64,000 nucleotides of DNA from Melitaea cinxia (taxonomy: Eukaryota; Arthropoda; Insecta; Lepidoptera; Nymphalidae). A program made the translations under genes and the position numbers. Positions 1 to 10,900 of this stretch are shown here, piece after piece. The stretch spans positions 9,177,501 to 9,241,500 of the forward strand of contig NC_059402.1 in NCBI RefSeq assembly GCF_905220565.1, given 5' to 3'. A model generated the notes under the pieces. It had not been told where the DNA came from. It saw only the letters and a list, made by a program, of their open reading frames with translations, and did no database searches. The stretch's first letter is position 1; each line of letters opens with the position of its first letter.

Positions 1-450
1 AAATGTCAGCAAAGAAATAAAACACACCATAAGGTATGGGCTACGCGTAGTATAACGATTATAAGGCCATTTATTTTCCCGAAGGGTTGCAGGCTTGCAG
101 CCTTCGAATAAATAAGTAAAGAGTGTCCTTCGGTGACTCTCTTGTTTCGCCATAAACCCATTTTGATAAATGAGCTCAGTGAAGCAGAAGGACAATACTT
201 ACGTTAAACTAAACCGTTGCCATTCTTTTGTTTAGTTTTTAATTAAATATTATGATAAGGATAAAGATTGTATACTTATTATAAAAATAAGACTGCAAGT
301 AATCGTTGCTACACAAAAGTTTTAAAGAAGCAGGATAGACGTCATAATGTCGTGAAAAACACATAAAAATAATAAAACATTCTAGCTCTCGAGACACAAA
401 CAGTTTCGGTCTCATAATGAGATTATATAATTATAATAGGTAACAAACTT
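1..450. other. no gene seen; short hairpin
   Basis: AT-rich sequence with no supported coding region. An imperfect palindrome lies at about 79-106, where a cgaagg arm and a ccttcg arm flank a tgca-containing centre. I see nothing else interpretable. Confidence 0.4.
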
Positions 451-451
451 A

Positions 452-762
452 AAGAATATAGCCACCCCCTCTCTTTTCGTGGGTGTCGTAAGAAGCGACT
501 AAGGGATAACACAGTTCCACTACCACCTTGGAACTTAAAAAGCCGACCGATGGCGGCATAACCATCCAACTGCTGGCTTTGAAATACGCAGGCCGAAAAT
601 GGGTAGCAGCGTCTTCGGTGCGACAAAGCCAGCCCTTCGGTCACCAACCCGCCTGCCCAGCGTGGTGACTATGGGCAAAACAGATGAGTTTACGCCATTT
701 TTGGCGCGAACTTGTCAAGGCCTCTGTCCAGCAGTGGACTGCGATAGGCGTAAGTGATGATA
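452..762 (+). repeat. GATGAT-tailed dispersed repeat (family A), copy 1
   Basis: Near full copy of a roughly 330-bp repeat. It begins at the 'aagaatatagccacccc' block, contains 'gtcgtaagaggcgacta'-like and 'gacaaagccagccct' blocks, and ends in 'ggcctctgtccagcagtgga' followed by a degenerate GATGAT tail. Other copies lie at 3031-3365, 6527-6862, 17331-17648, 28049-28386, 37753-38332 and 42692-43028. The short reading frame running through it is a repeat artefact, not a gene. Confidence 0.85.
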
Positions 763-912
763 TAATATTATTTTAATAAGCAACAAATAAAATTTAAGGG
801 AATTTTCATTAAAAGTGATATAAGCTACTATAGCAATGTAATCATAATTATATTAGGTAATTTTCAGTTAAAAAATTGTAGATCCTATTATTTAACTAAA
901 AAATTTAATTAC

Positions 913-1208
913 CACCACTCTGGTGTAATGGTGCGTGTGCCGTGTCGGCGGCGCTTAAACACCGACGGTCGCGGGTTCGATTTCCGCTCGGAGTGGATAT
1001 TCGTGTTTATACAAATATTTATTTCCGGTCTGGTTGTTAGTCCTTTTGGGTCTCCCCATCGTGCCTCGGAGATCACGTTAAGCCGTCAGTCGCGGTTGTT
1101 ATCATGTATACATATACAAAATAGCGATCGTTACTTATGAGTATATCCAGCAACCCGCATTGGCGCAGCGTGGTGGAATAAACTTTGATCCTTCTCCTAC
1201 ATGGGAAA
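913..1208 (+). repeat. tRNA-like SINE (family B), copy 1
   Basis: The 5' part resembles a tRNA promoter, with an A-box-like 'tggtgtaatggtgcgtg' and a B box 'gcgggttcgatttccgc'. A body shared with other copies follows, containing 'gcctcggagatcacgttaag', 'agcgatcgttact' and 'cctacatggg'. Related copies lie at 28442-28675, 41303-41598 and 41801-42146. This is a SINE and not a functional tRNA gene. Confidence 0.75.
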
Positions 1209-1289
1209 ATATAATATTTATAATTCATATTCATTCATTCATATTCATATTCATATTCATTCATTCATTCATTCATCCCTATCCCTATA

Positions 1290-1460
1290 GTATAATTAAT
1301 ATGAATGTAAATCTGTTTGTTACGCTTTCACGCGAAAACCACTTAACCAATCATCATGAAACTTTGTACACATATTCTTGGAGGTATTAGAAGTAATATA
1401 GGGTACTTTTTACTGAAAAGAAAATTCAATGCGAGCGAAGCCGCGGGTAAAGCTAGTTAG
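1290..1460 (+). repeat. RTE-like 3' end fragment
   Basis: Contains 'gtttgttacgctttcacgcg', 'catgaaactttgtacacata' and the terminal 'gcgaagccgcgggtaaagct'. This is the common degenerate 3' end of lepidopteran RTE-like repeats. A close relative lies at 50060-50225. The segment just before it (1213-1290) is a TTCAT-rich simple repeat. Confidence 0.6.
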
Positions 1461-3030
1461 TTACCTTAGGAATAGATGACGTTGTGTGTATGTATTTTAA
1501 ACGTATTTATTACTGTTACTATCTGTTTGGTATAACTTTTTAACTTTACACAATAAGTTGCAAAATTTCATCTGTGTGTACAGCTATTATATTGAAGAGG
1601 TCACGAGAAAACGTAGGCGATGACGAACACGACGCTGAGGACACGATAATGTGTCGGTCATGTTTCGCGGCATGGGGTTTATGGGTTTTCACGCTAAACC
1701 ATTACTAGTGTTAAAAGAGCGACTACCCAACTGTATACCATATGCTACAATGCAATGAATTATTGCGTTTTTGTTATCTATTAAATAAATCGGCGGTACA
1801 ATACCAAACACAGTAAGCCACTTATAAATAATGAAATAAATAAGGTAGGTACACAGATATGATTTTTTATTTTTGGGCTGTATATAACAAATATTTTACG
1901 GTCGTAGATTATTATATTTGAATAGTACTTATCAAATCATTATAAAGTATCAATAATGTTAGTCCCACACTCAACTACCTTACAATGGAAACCATGTTGA
2001 AGTACAGAAATTAACCTCTCAAACGCGCTTAGATTTAAAAATTAATTTATATGATTTATACAAACATAAGTTTACATCGAATCTGTGACCGTGAATTCAG
2101 TTTCTATAGCCACTCTACAATGTTTTGTCCTGTGTTATTATTCTTTTATTAACCTATTAGTAAAATTAATTAATCTGCTATAATAGTAAAGAAATTAAGT
2201 TACATTATTTGAAAATAAACTTAATTGTAGTACTTTTTACAATTTTTATTCAAATAATGTGTCCCTGCAATCGGCAGTGCTCCATTTTGTCAAAAAATAT
2301 GGTAGGTATATTAATAGGTTTACATAACAATTTTAGATTTGTTCTACGAATTTTATTTAAAATCAATATGTTCTGCATAGAATAGCAGAAATATATAAAC
2401 ATATTTACAACAGTGGCTGATTTACCAGCAAGATGAGTAGGATGGGGCATAGGGCAGAAGTTATCAGGTGACGGCGGCTTAATGATTTATTTTTCGTCCC
2501 ACAGAAAAATAACAAATCGTTTTGCATGCGCACGGAGAAAATGAGTCTAAAACTTAAATAAAAAATACTAAATTTTAATACTATAATATCATACTAAATG
2601 ATCTACCATCTTTATATGAAAATCTACACAACTATTTTTTAAATATTCAAAAATATTCTATAGCGCATGTATGTAATATTATAATTTACCCTGAAGCGAA
2701 TGTATGTAATATCACATGAAACACCCCTTGGCCCCAAATTATTTTCCGAATAAAATGGATAATTTTTTTAAAAGGTAAAACGCGAAAAAAAAAATATGAA
2801 TGGAAAAGTTGTTTACTAGTGTTTACTAGTCTGAATTTGAATTTTTTTTCTTAAGTCTCTATTTGTGGGCCCTTGTTTGTGGAGGCCCCGAGGCCTTAAA
2901 TCCGGCCCTGCTAGGAAGTCTCGAACTGTGCTATCAATCTTCTACAGCTCGAGAACTGAGAAGTTTGGAATCCAGATAGCCCAGATAAAAATTGTATGAA
3001 AATTTTGGAATCCCTGTTTCAAACACACAA
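1461..3030. other. intergenic, no gene seen
   Basis: AT-rich sequence with frequent stops in all frames and no recognisable domain. A short duplicated 'tgtttactagt' occurs near 2810-2830. I see nothing else. Confidence 0.4.
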
Positions 3031-3365
3031 TCATCATCATCATCACCTCAGCCTATCGTAGTCTACACCTGGATATAGACCTACACAAGTTCGCGACAAA
3101 AATGGCGTGAACTTATGTGTGTTGCTAACACAACGCTGGGCAGGCGGGTTGGTAACCGCAGGGCTAGCTTTGTCGCACCGAAGACGCTGCTGTCCGTCTT
3201 CGGCCTGTGTATTTCAAAGCCAGCAGTTGGATGATTACCCCGCCATCGGTCGGCTTTTTAAGTTCCAAGGTGGTAGTGGAACTGTATTATTCCTTAGTCG
3301 CCTTTTCCGACAGCCACGGGAAGATAGGGGGTGGCTATATTCTTTACTGCTGTAACCACACAGCT
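3031..3365 (-). repeat. GATGAT-tailed repeat (family A), copy 2
   Basis: Reverse-oriented copy. The ATCATC tail is at 3031-3046, then come the 'tggatatagacctacacaag' tail block, 'cgctgggcaggcgggttgg', and the 5' end near 'gctgtaaccacacagc'. The overlapping reading frames in and around it are repeat artefacts. Confidence 0.85.
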
Positions 3366-4060
3366 GAAAAGTCTCTCATCATAAACACAATAGTTTACAA
3401 TAACTTCCCATACAAATCATCGTTTTTATTTCGATTTTTTTTTAATTTATTGAAAGCTGGATATAAGTCCTTCGCGCTATTTTTATTTGGAATTTTCAGC
3501 AGGGTAGCCAAAAGCAATACAGTCTATTGGATCCCGCATTTGTCCAGTTCGGTTCCACTGGACTGCGTTCTCATTTTCAGCACGACAGCGCTAAGTAATA
3601 ATACTAAATTTTCGTTTTTTATGTTGAGTTAGGCCAATTTCTATTCCGTGACAGTTAAATACGGCGGTAGCACTTGGTCCAAATAATTAAAATATAATTT
3701 TCTAGCTGACCCCGCAAACGTTGTTTTGCCATAACACAAAATTTCAAATATTTTTCTCAATTTGATTGCAGCACCAACTGTCGGGAAAAACTGAAATTAA
3801 AATAGAATAATATTTAATATTTGATGCTGCGATGGTAGCGCAGTCTATCGGATCCAATGTAAAACATTCCAAAATTAACAACTACTTATAAATGAAAAAT
3901 TAGTTAAATAACCATTTTCCAGTGGACCAAATTGTGAATCTAAACCATCCTCGAATCCCCTTGAACTCACACAAAAAATTTCATCAAAATCCGTCCAGCC
4001 GTCTAGGAGGAGTTCAGTGACATACACACGCACACAAGAATTAAATATATAAAGATTTAT
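3366..4060. repeat. degenerate RTE-like repeat segment
   Basis: After 330 bp without a recognisable feature, the stretch 3702-4060 contains 'ctgaccccgcaaacgttgtt' and 'aaaatccgtccagccgtcta', ending in 'cacacaagaattaaatatat'. These are typical 3' motifs of RTE-like elements. There is no coding potential. Confidence 0.5.
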
Positions 4061-4696
4061 TTTTTAACCGTTACTTATCTAGTTATGTATTCACTGAAAA
4101 AAATATATTCTTACTTACAATTTCGTTAAAAAGTTTGTTCAATTTACTATTTGTTGTCTCTCATCAAACCTTAAGAGCCATTTCACAAAAATCGGTAACA
4201 ATCCGCGAAATTGTAATATTTTGACGTCGTTAATCTCAGTGTTGGATGCAATAATCTAATTTATATTCTTAAAATATAATAGAGCAACCTTTGTTGTAGT
4301 CGATAGTCAGATCAGAATTTTGATTTATATTATGTGTATAAAATTACTAACCTTTTCATCAGCCTCCTCCCTGGGTAAACGGTCGCAATGTATACTTTGA
4401 AGTCCTACTTTTCAATAACCTCTAGGTTGAAACCATTTTAAAAAAATACGTAATATGTGGAATATAATTTTGTTGAATAATAGAACAGAGTTTTATTCCA
4501 TTTGTATCTCTATTAATCGATAAAAAAAATTAAAGTTACGAATATTTTCCAAATAAGTATAATTTTAAAAGCGATATTTTTCTTAGAAAACTAAGAATTT
4601 TTAACGAACTATCTTCATCAAAGTAAACTTAAATCATTAAGGAATACAAAAAAAAAAATTAAAAGATGTAATCATTTTTAATACATTTTATATTAA
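4061..4696. other. intergenic, no gene seen
   Basis: AT-rich stretch with no recognisable repeat core or coding region. Confidence 0.35.
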
Positions 4697-4915
4697 ACTA
4701 GCTGTGCCCGCGGCTTCGCCCGCGTTGAAATCAGTTTGTCACAAAGTTTTCCCGGCAAACTTCCAGTGAAACTCTTATCAAAATCGGCGTAGCCGTTCCG
4801 TAAACCTTCCTCTTGACGCCCTCTCTCCATTGGTGAAACCGCATGAAAATCCGTTCAGTAGATTTTGAGGGAATCGATCACATACGCTTTTGGGGACTTT
4901 GTTTTATAATACACT
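4697..4915 (+). repeat. RTE-like 3' end
   Basis: Begins 'tagctgtgcccgcggcttcg' and contains 'atgaaaatccgttcagtaga' and 'gggaatcgatcacatacgct'. This is a standard RTE-like 3' terminal sequence. It directly abuts the next element, which starts with a related 'tgcccgcgactacgtccgcg' block. Confidence 0.65.
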
Positions 4916-4916
4916 A

Positions 4917-6485
4917 ACTGTTGCCCGCGACTACGTCCGCGTGGTTATGAAGATATGCATTACTATTAAGCTGCTTAACGCAAATTATTTTTTTATTTCA
5001 GTCACTTGAAATGCTTATCACTCTGAGTAACTTTTTCAAAGACACAATTTAGTATAATTTAATAGTTATTTTTATATAATCTCTCTATACACCACATTTT
5101 TAGTTTTATTTTCAGGCTGCAGTATAAATAACCTATCAGGCGAACTTATAGCTGCTGTATATGTTTCATACAAACTATCAACCCTAATTAAACCCCTATA
5201 GCGCTGGCATATCGCAAAATTCGTTCTTAGCGGACATCTGCTAACTATAATCTACCTACCTGCCAAATTTTATCTTTGTCCAACCTGGATGGATAGACCA
5301 TCCAGCGGTTTTTGATTTCTCGTGATGTGTGAGTTATTTACCTTTCTCTTATATATAGGTATATATAGATAACTATGCATTATTTGGACACCTTCTCACC
5401 ATCTAAAGAGCGTACATTTTATATTTCAAGTCTGTTACTTCAAAAACATAGGACTTTCATACAAATTTCCAACCCCCGTTTTATCCCCTTATGGGTCGAG
5501 ATTCGTAAAATCATCTCTTAGTGGATGTTTACACCCTATAAGGAACCTACCTGCCAAATTTCAAGTTTGTAGCTGTTATAGTTTCGGAGATTTCGTGATG
5601 AGGGAGTCAACCTACCATCCCCCGTTTTAACCTCAAAAGGGAGTTGATTTCTAAAGATACATTATTTGGTCACCTCCTCACCATCTACAGAGCATACATT
5701 TTAAATTTCAAGTCTTTTACTTCAAAAACATAGGACTTTCATACAAACTTGCAACCCCCGTTTTACGCCCTTAGGGGTCGAGTTTCGTAAAATCCGTTCT
5801 TACCGGATCTTTACGCCTTATACGAAACCTAAATGCTAAATTTCAAGTTTGTAGGTGTTATAGTTCCGGAGATTTCGTGATGAGTTAGTCAATCTACCAT
5901 CCCCCGTTTTAACCCCAAAAAAGAGTTGCTTTCTAAAGATACATTATTTGGTCACCTCCTTACCATCTATAGAGCATATATTTTAAATTTCAAGTCTCTT
6001 ACTTCAAAAACATAGGAGTTTCATACAAACTTTCACCCCCCGTTTTACCCCCTTAGGGGACGAGTTTCGTAAAATCCGTTCTTAGCGGATGTCTACGCCC
6101 TATAAGGAGCCTACCTGCCAAATTTCAAGTTTGTAGGTGTTACAGTTTCGGAGATTTCGTGATGCGTGAGTCAACCTACCATCCCCCGTTTTAACCCTAA
6201 AAGGGAGTTGATTTCTAAAGAAACATTATTTAGACACCTTCTCATCATCTATAGAGCATACATTTTCAATTTCAAGTCTCTTACTTCAAAAATATAGGAC
6301 TTTCATACAAACTTGCAACCCCTGTTTTACCCCCTTAGGGGTCGAGTTTCGTAAAATCCGTTCTTAGCGGATGTTTACGTCCTATAAAGAGCCTACCTGT
6401 CAAATTTCAAGTTTGTAGGTGTTATAGTTTCGGAGATTTCGTGATGAGTGAGTGACCTTTCGCTTTTATATATATTATAGATAAA
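4917..6485 (+). repeat. RTE-like element with a 282-bp tandem array
   Basis: Starts with 'tgcccgcgactacgtccgcg' and ends 'tatatatattatagat'. Its body is a tandem array. The landmark 'ggagatttcgtgatg' follows phase points at about 5581, 5863, 6145 and 6427, giving an exact 282-bp period, with a decayed earlier unit ending near 5330. Each unit carries blocks such as 'ttcaagtctcttacttcaaa', 'cccccgttttacccccttag' and 'tttcgtaaaatccgttctta'. No coding frame survives. Confidence 0.8.
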
Positions 6486-6526
6486 AAGATAGTATATATA
6501 TATATTCTATATATATATATATATAT

Positions 6527-6856
6527 GTACTGTGTGGCTACGGTACTAAAGAATTTAGCCACCCCCTCTCTTCCCGTGGGTGTCGTAAGAGGCGACTAAG
6601 GGATAACACAGTTCCGCTACCACCTTGGAACTTAAAAAGCCGACCGGTGGCGGGATAACCATCGAACTGCTGGCTTTGAAATACACAGGCCGAAGACGGG
6701 CAGCAGCGTCTTCGGTGCGACAAAGCCAGTACTGCGGTCACCAACCCGCCTGCCCAGCGTGGTGACTATGGGCAAAACACATGAGTTCACGTTATTTTTG
6801 GCGTAAACTTATGGAGGCCTATGTCCAGCAGTGGACTGTATAGGCTGTAGTGATGA

Positions 6857-6862
<6 letters not shown>
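6527..6862 (+). repeat. GATGAT-tailed repeat (family A), copy 3
   Basis: Full-looking copy starting 'gtactgtgtggctacggtac' and ending in 'gtgatgatgat'. It runs directly into an (AT)n microsatellite, which may have grown from the repeat tail. Confidence 0.85.

Positions 6863-6914
<52 letters not shown>
6858..6914. repeat. (AT)n microsatellite
   Basis: About 56 bp of nearly pure TA dinucleotides directly following the family A tail. Confidence 0.95.
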
Positions 6915-6916
<2 letters not shown>

Positions 6917-7910
6917 CCACGCATCAAGCCCAGTAATGAGTAAATCAGTCGAGCGCTAGCGCTCTTAGAGGTAAGGTCCATGCCAAATTCTGCGCAGCCG
7001 TCTCTTTCGCTCACACGCGCAAAGCGCCTGTTGTTATAGCGGATAAACCGCATTTGATACTTTCATAATAAAATATAAATAAAATAAACATAATACGAAA
7101 ATGACTGTAAAATAATATAATGATAATTTCTGTAAACAAATGTATAATTTAATTTTCTTTTCTCACATTATCAATACAAATAGGCATTTCAATCTGTTTG
7201 TCTTGTTATTTGTTAATATGTTTGTCGGTATCGATATCATAAAATGCTATTTTATTCATATCGTAAGTATTAGATTCATTCGTAAACTGAAAAAACTAAA
7301 TCAATTAAAAAAAAATTGTTTCATAAAATTGATTTTTTATTTTTATTTTAAAATTATTGACTGTTGTTATATAACATACTTGAAATTTTTAACAAATTAA
7401 TTATTTAAAAAACATTTTATACCATAGTTATTAATTTTTATTATACATTAGAAAATGATCAAGATGGTCTTTTGGTTGTCACACTATACTTACTAGCACA
7501 AAGATCGCGCGGCTCGTACGACTCGCGCGATGCGACCAAATTTACCTAAACTTGCAGAGCGTAAAATTGTGAAATGGCTCTTAAATTGAGGAATCGTCTA
7601 AATACTTTCGTCGATCGCAAGAAAAAAATTAAATGAACTATTTGTTTTATTTTTCTCAAAAGATGGCAGCACCAGTAGCCTGACGCCGCAAAATGGCGCC
7701 GATATTTTAATATCTGTGGATCTGTAATTTAACAGCTTTGTTTTACTGAAGTGTGAGACAAAATTACAGCAAATTGTCCGGATTTGTGGATATTTTATTA
7801 AATAATTTATAATGCAAGTTTGAATTTTATAAATATAATTAATATTCATTGATAGATCTGCATAATTCTGAATAATGATAAATAAATGTTACATGTATAT
7901 TTTTTTTCAG
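6915..7910 (+). promoter_or_regulatory. upstream flank of RNPS1; promoter region not pinned
   Basis: No supported coding region. A short CpG-containing patch at 7506-7540 ('cgcgcggctcgtacgactcg' and neighbours) stands out from the AT-rich surroundings. With the sequence to about 7600 it is the best candidate for the RNPS1 start region. This is inference: no TATA box or clear 5' splice donor ending in AT was located. A polypyrimidine tract and cag at 7900-7910 form the acceptor of the first recognised RNPS1 coding exon. Confidence 0.35.
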
Positions 7911-10900
7911 GGCTCGGAACAAATCTCCGTCGATTGTTTCTGATAAAGATAAAAAGAAACTAAAAGAAAAAAAGAAAAAAGGGGATTCCGGATCCAGTAG
8001 CAGTGAAAGTAGTGGAAGGTATTTGTCGTAAAACTTTCTTTGGCGCTAAAATGTAATCTTCCAAAATAAGAGGTTATGCTGTTAGATTTATCAACTTAAT
8101 TGTAAAAATTTCACTTTCTTTGGTATTAATTAATGAAACGTGTATCATATTGTTAATTCAATCAAAGCCCATTTTCTTATTTAAATCGTTTACAATTTCA
8201 ATAATTTTTTAGCTATTATCAAAGTAATAATCAACATCAACTCTTGTCTATAAGTTAATGTCGTAATTATAGTTCATCGGAGAGCAGTTCTTCAAGATCT
8301 TCATCTCGGTCGTCGTCAAGCAGTTCGGGTAGTTCGTCCCGGTCATCATCTAGCTCAAGTTCCTCGAGCAGCAGCAGCAGTAATAATGATCGCTCGAGAC
8401 CAAAGAAGAAGTATGTTGTTTATAAGTATAAATTGTCTTTTAGTTTTCTTTTAATATATTAACTGCAATTTAAAAATTTCAACTAATAAGTGTTTGAACA
8501 ATTGCCCTTCTATCAGTTAGCCCTTTAATCATTTTATGAACATGTTTCAATTATGTGTAAGTTTGCACAGTGACAGGAAGGATAATGAAATGAAACAAAA
8601 CTGTTTTTCCTTTTCAATATATTCTCTCGTAACCCTAATACATTTATTAGATCTGTCAAATAACTTATTACTACCATCGAAAAAATGATTTGTCTTGGGC
8701 GTCAAAATATGCCGAAACTGACGCCCAAGACAAATCATTTTCAAATCATGCCAAGGTGTTCATGTAGGATGTTTAAAATGGTTGTTTCTGATATTCCAAC
8801 TAATGTTGCAAGCTGTTTTATCTTTAGCCGGGCATTTTCCAATACAACTTTTTCGACTATTTCTGATGTGGTAGCTTCAATCGATTCATCTCACTTTTTA
8901 GGACTTCTCCACTAAAAAGTCCATTAAAAGATCGTCGGGATCCAGATGCAGAGAGACTTCGAGATAGATCACCATTAGGAGATAAAAAAAAAATTACAGC
9001 ACCTTCAAGTAATGACAAATCTAAAAGCAAAGATAAACATGAAAGGTAAAAGAACACTATTTTAATTTTTTCCTATGTTATGACACTTTTTAAATTAAAA
9101 ACAATGTCAAAGATAAATTTCTTAAAAATACTACTTATTTAAAAAATATGCTATTTATTTGCTTGACTTTAATTCATTTAAGAATAGTTGTTATTTGTAT
9201 CATTGCTACTAAATTAAAGTGTAAAATTATAAAGTGTTACACGCAGAATCGAACTTGTTAGCTTAATTTAAAATTTAGATATTCTATTGAAAAATTGAAT
9301 ATGCTTATAATATCTTAGCTTAAATCGTACATACTAACCTGTTATAGATCACCAGGGCGTAAAAAACGTGAACGTTCACCGCCACCCCGCCCAACTCGAA
9401 TACATATTGGCAGGCTAACTTTAAATGTGTCGAGAGACCATATACATGAAATTTTCTCTACATATGGTACTGTAAAAGCAGTTGAGTTCCCAATGGATAG
9501 ACTACATCCACACAATGGTCGAGGCTATGCTTATGTTGAATTTAGCAATGCGGATGAAGCTGAGAATGCCATGAAACACATGGATGGAGGTTAGTAATTA
9601 AAAAATAATGATTAATTTTATATAAATGTTGCATATCAAGTAATGTATTTCATTTAGAGATTAACCCTTAAAATATCTGTTTAAAAAATCTTTCTCATAG
9701 AAATATATTAATATAATAAAATGGTAGGAAAGTCAAAACTGTACATTGAATATTTTTTTTTTAAAGAATACTTGGGGTGTGATCTACAATCGATACCGAA
9801 GCCAAAAATATGGTTTTTAGAATTTTTGTCTGTTTTTCTGTATGTATGTCCGGGATAAACTCAAAAAGTACCGCATGGATTTACTTCAAATTTGGCACGA
9901 ATATTATTAAGAAGTCTGGTAAACATATAGGCTACATATTATCTCGCTATCACCTACGGGTAACGAGCAGTGAACCTTTATTTCTTCAACGCATTCTGTA
10001 ACAACGCATAATCTAACGACGCATATTTGAATGTTGTTGTTATTATGTTAATAATAACCATGTCATAAGCTAGCTTCACACTATAAATAACGACATTCTG
10101 TAGTATATTTAGTATCAGCATTGCACCCATGTGAAGCCGGGGCGGGTCGCTAGTAAAAATATATATATATAACCAAACCCTCCTGCCCAGCGTGATGACT
10201 ATGGGCAAAACACATAAGTTCAAGCCACTTTTGGCGTGAACTTGTGGAGGCCTATGTCCAGTAGTGGACTGCGAAAGGCTGCTGTGATGATGATGGTGAT
10301 AGAAATATAGATCAAATCAAACAAAATGTATAAATATTGAAAAAACAAATAAATATCTTATAATATACAGTAAGCAACTTAATGCTTGTTATAATAGGTA
10401 ACTGCTGACTGTTGTAGTTTTTTTTTTTTTGTTTATTTTTTTAATATACATAGAAATAATATAAAAAATAGTTACAAATATTACACTCAAGCGGGCATTG
10501 TACCCAAAACCCACGGAGCAGAAAGAAGGGTTACTAAAAATTTTGTTAATGGGCCAACAATGATGATTTCTATCAGCTTAAGAGTCGTCCATTAATTATG
10601 TGAGACTCGAAAGGGGGAGGAATTTTCGGGTAGGGAGGGAGAGGGGGTTATCTGTAAACTCCCCACATATCGCCAAGGAGGTAGGGGGTTAAAAGTTACC
10701 AAGAAAAACATCACGTGATTAATGGCTGACCCCTTAGGTCTCAAGTTTTTTTTTTTACAGATTATTGGTGTATTACCATTTAGAAACTTGTAACATATTT
10801 TAATGGTTTAGGACAAATCGACGGTCAGGAGATAACCGCAGCGCCGGTACTGATACCGTCGCGTCCGCGCCGACCGTCGCCACGCCCTCCGCCCCGCCAC

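Noticed and set aside
423..647. Recurring 60-75 codon frames with CVFQSQQLDGY-type text at several places
   Set aside because: They are identical frames in copies of the family A repeat and do not represent a gene family.
928..1140. tRNA-like sequence with a good B box
   Set aside because: There is no cloverleaf with paired acceptor arms; it is the head of a family B SINE.
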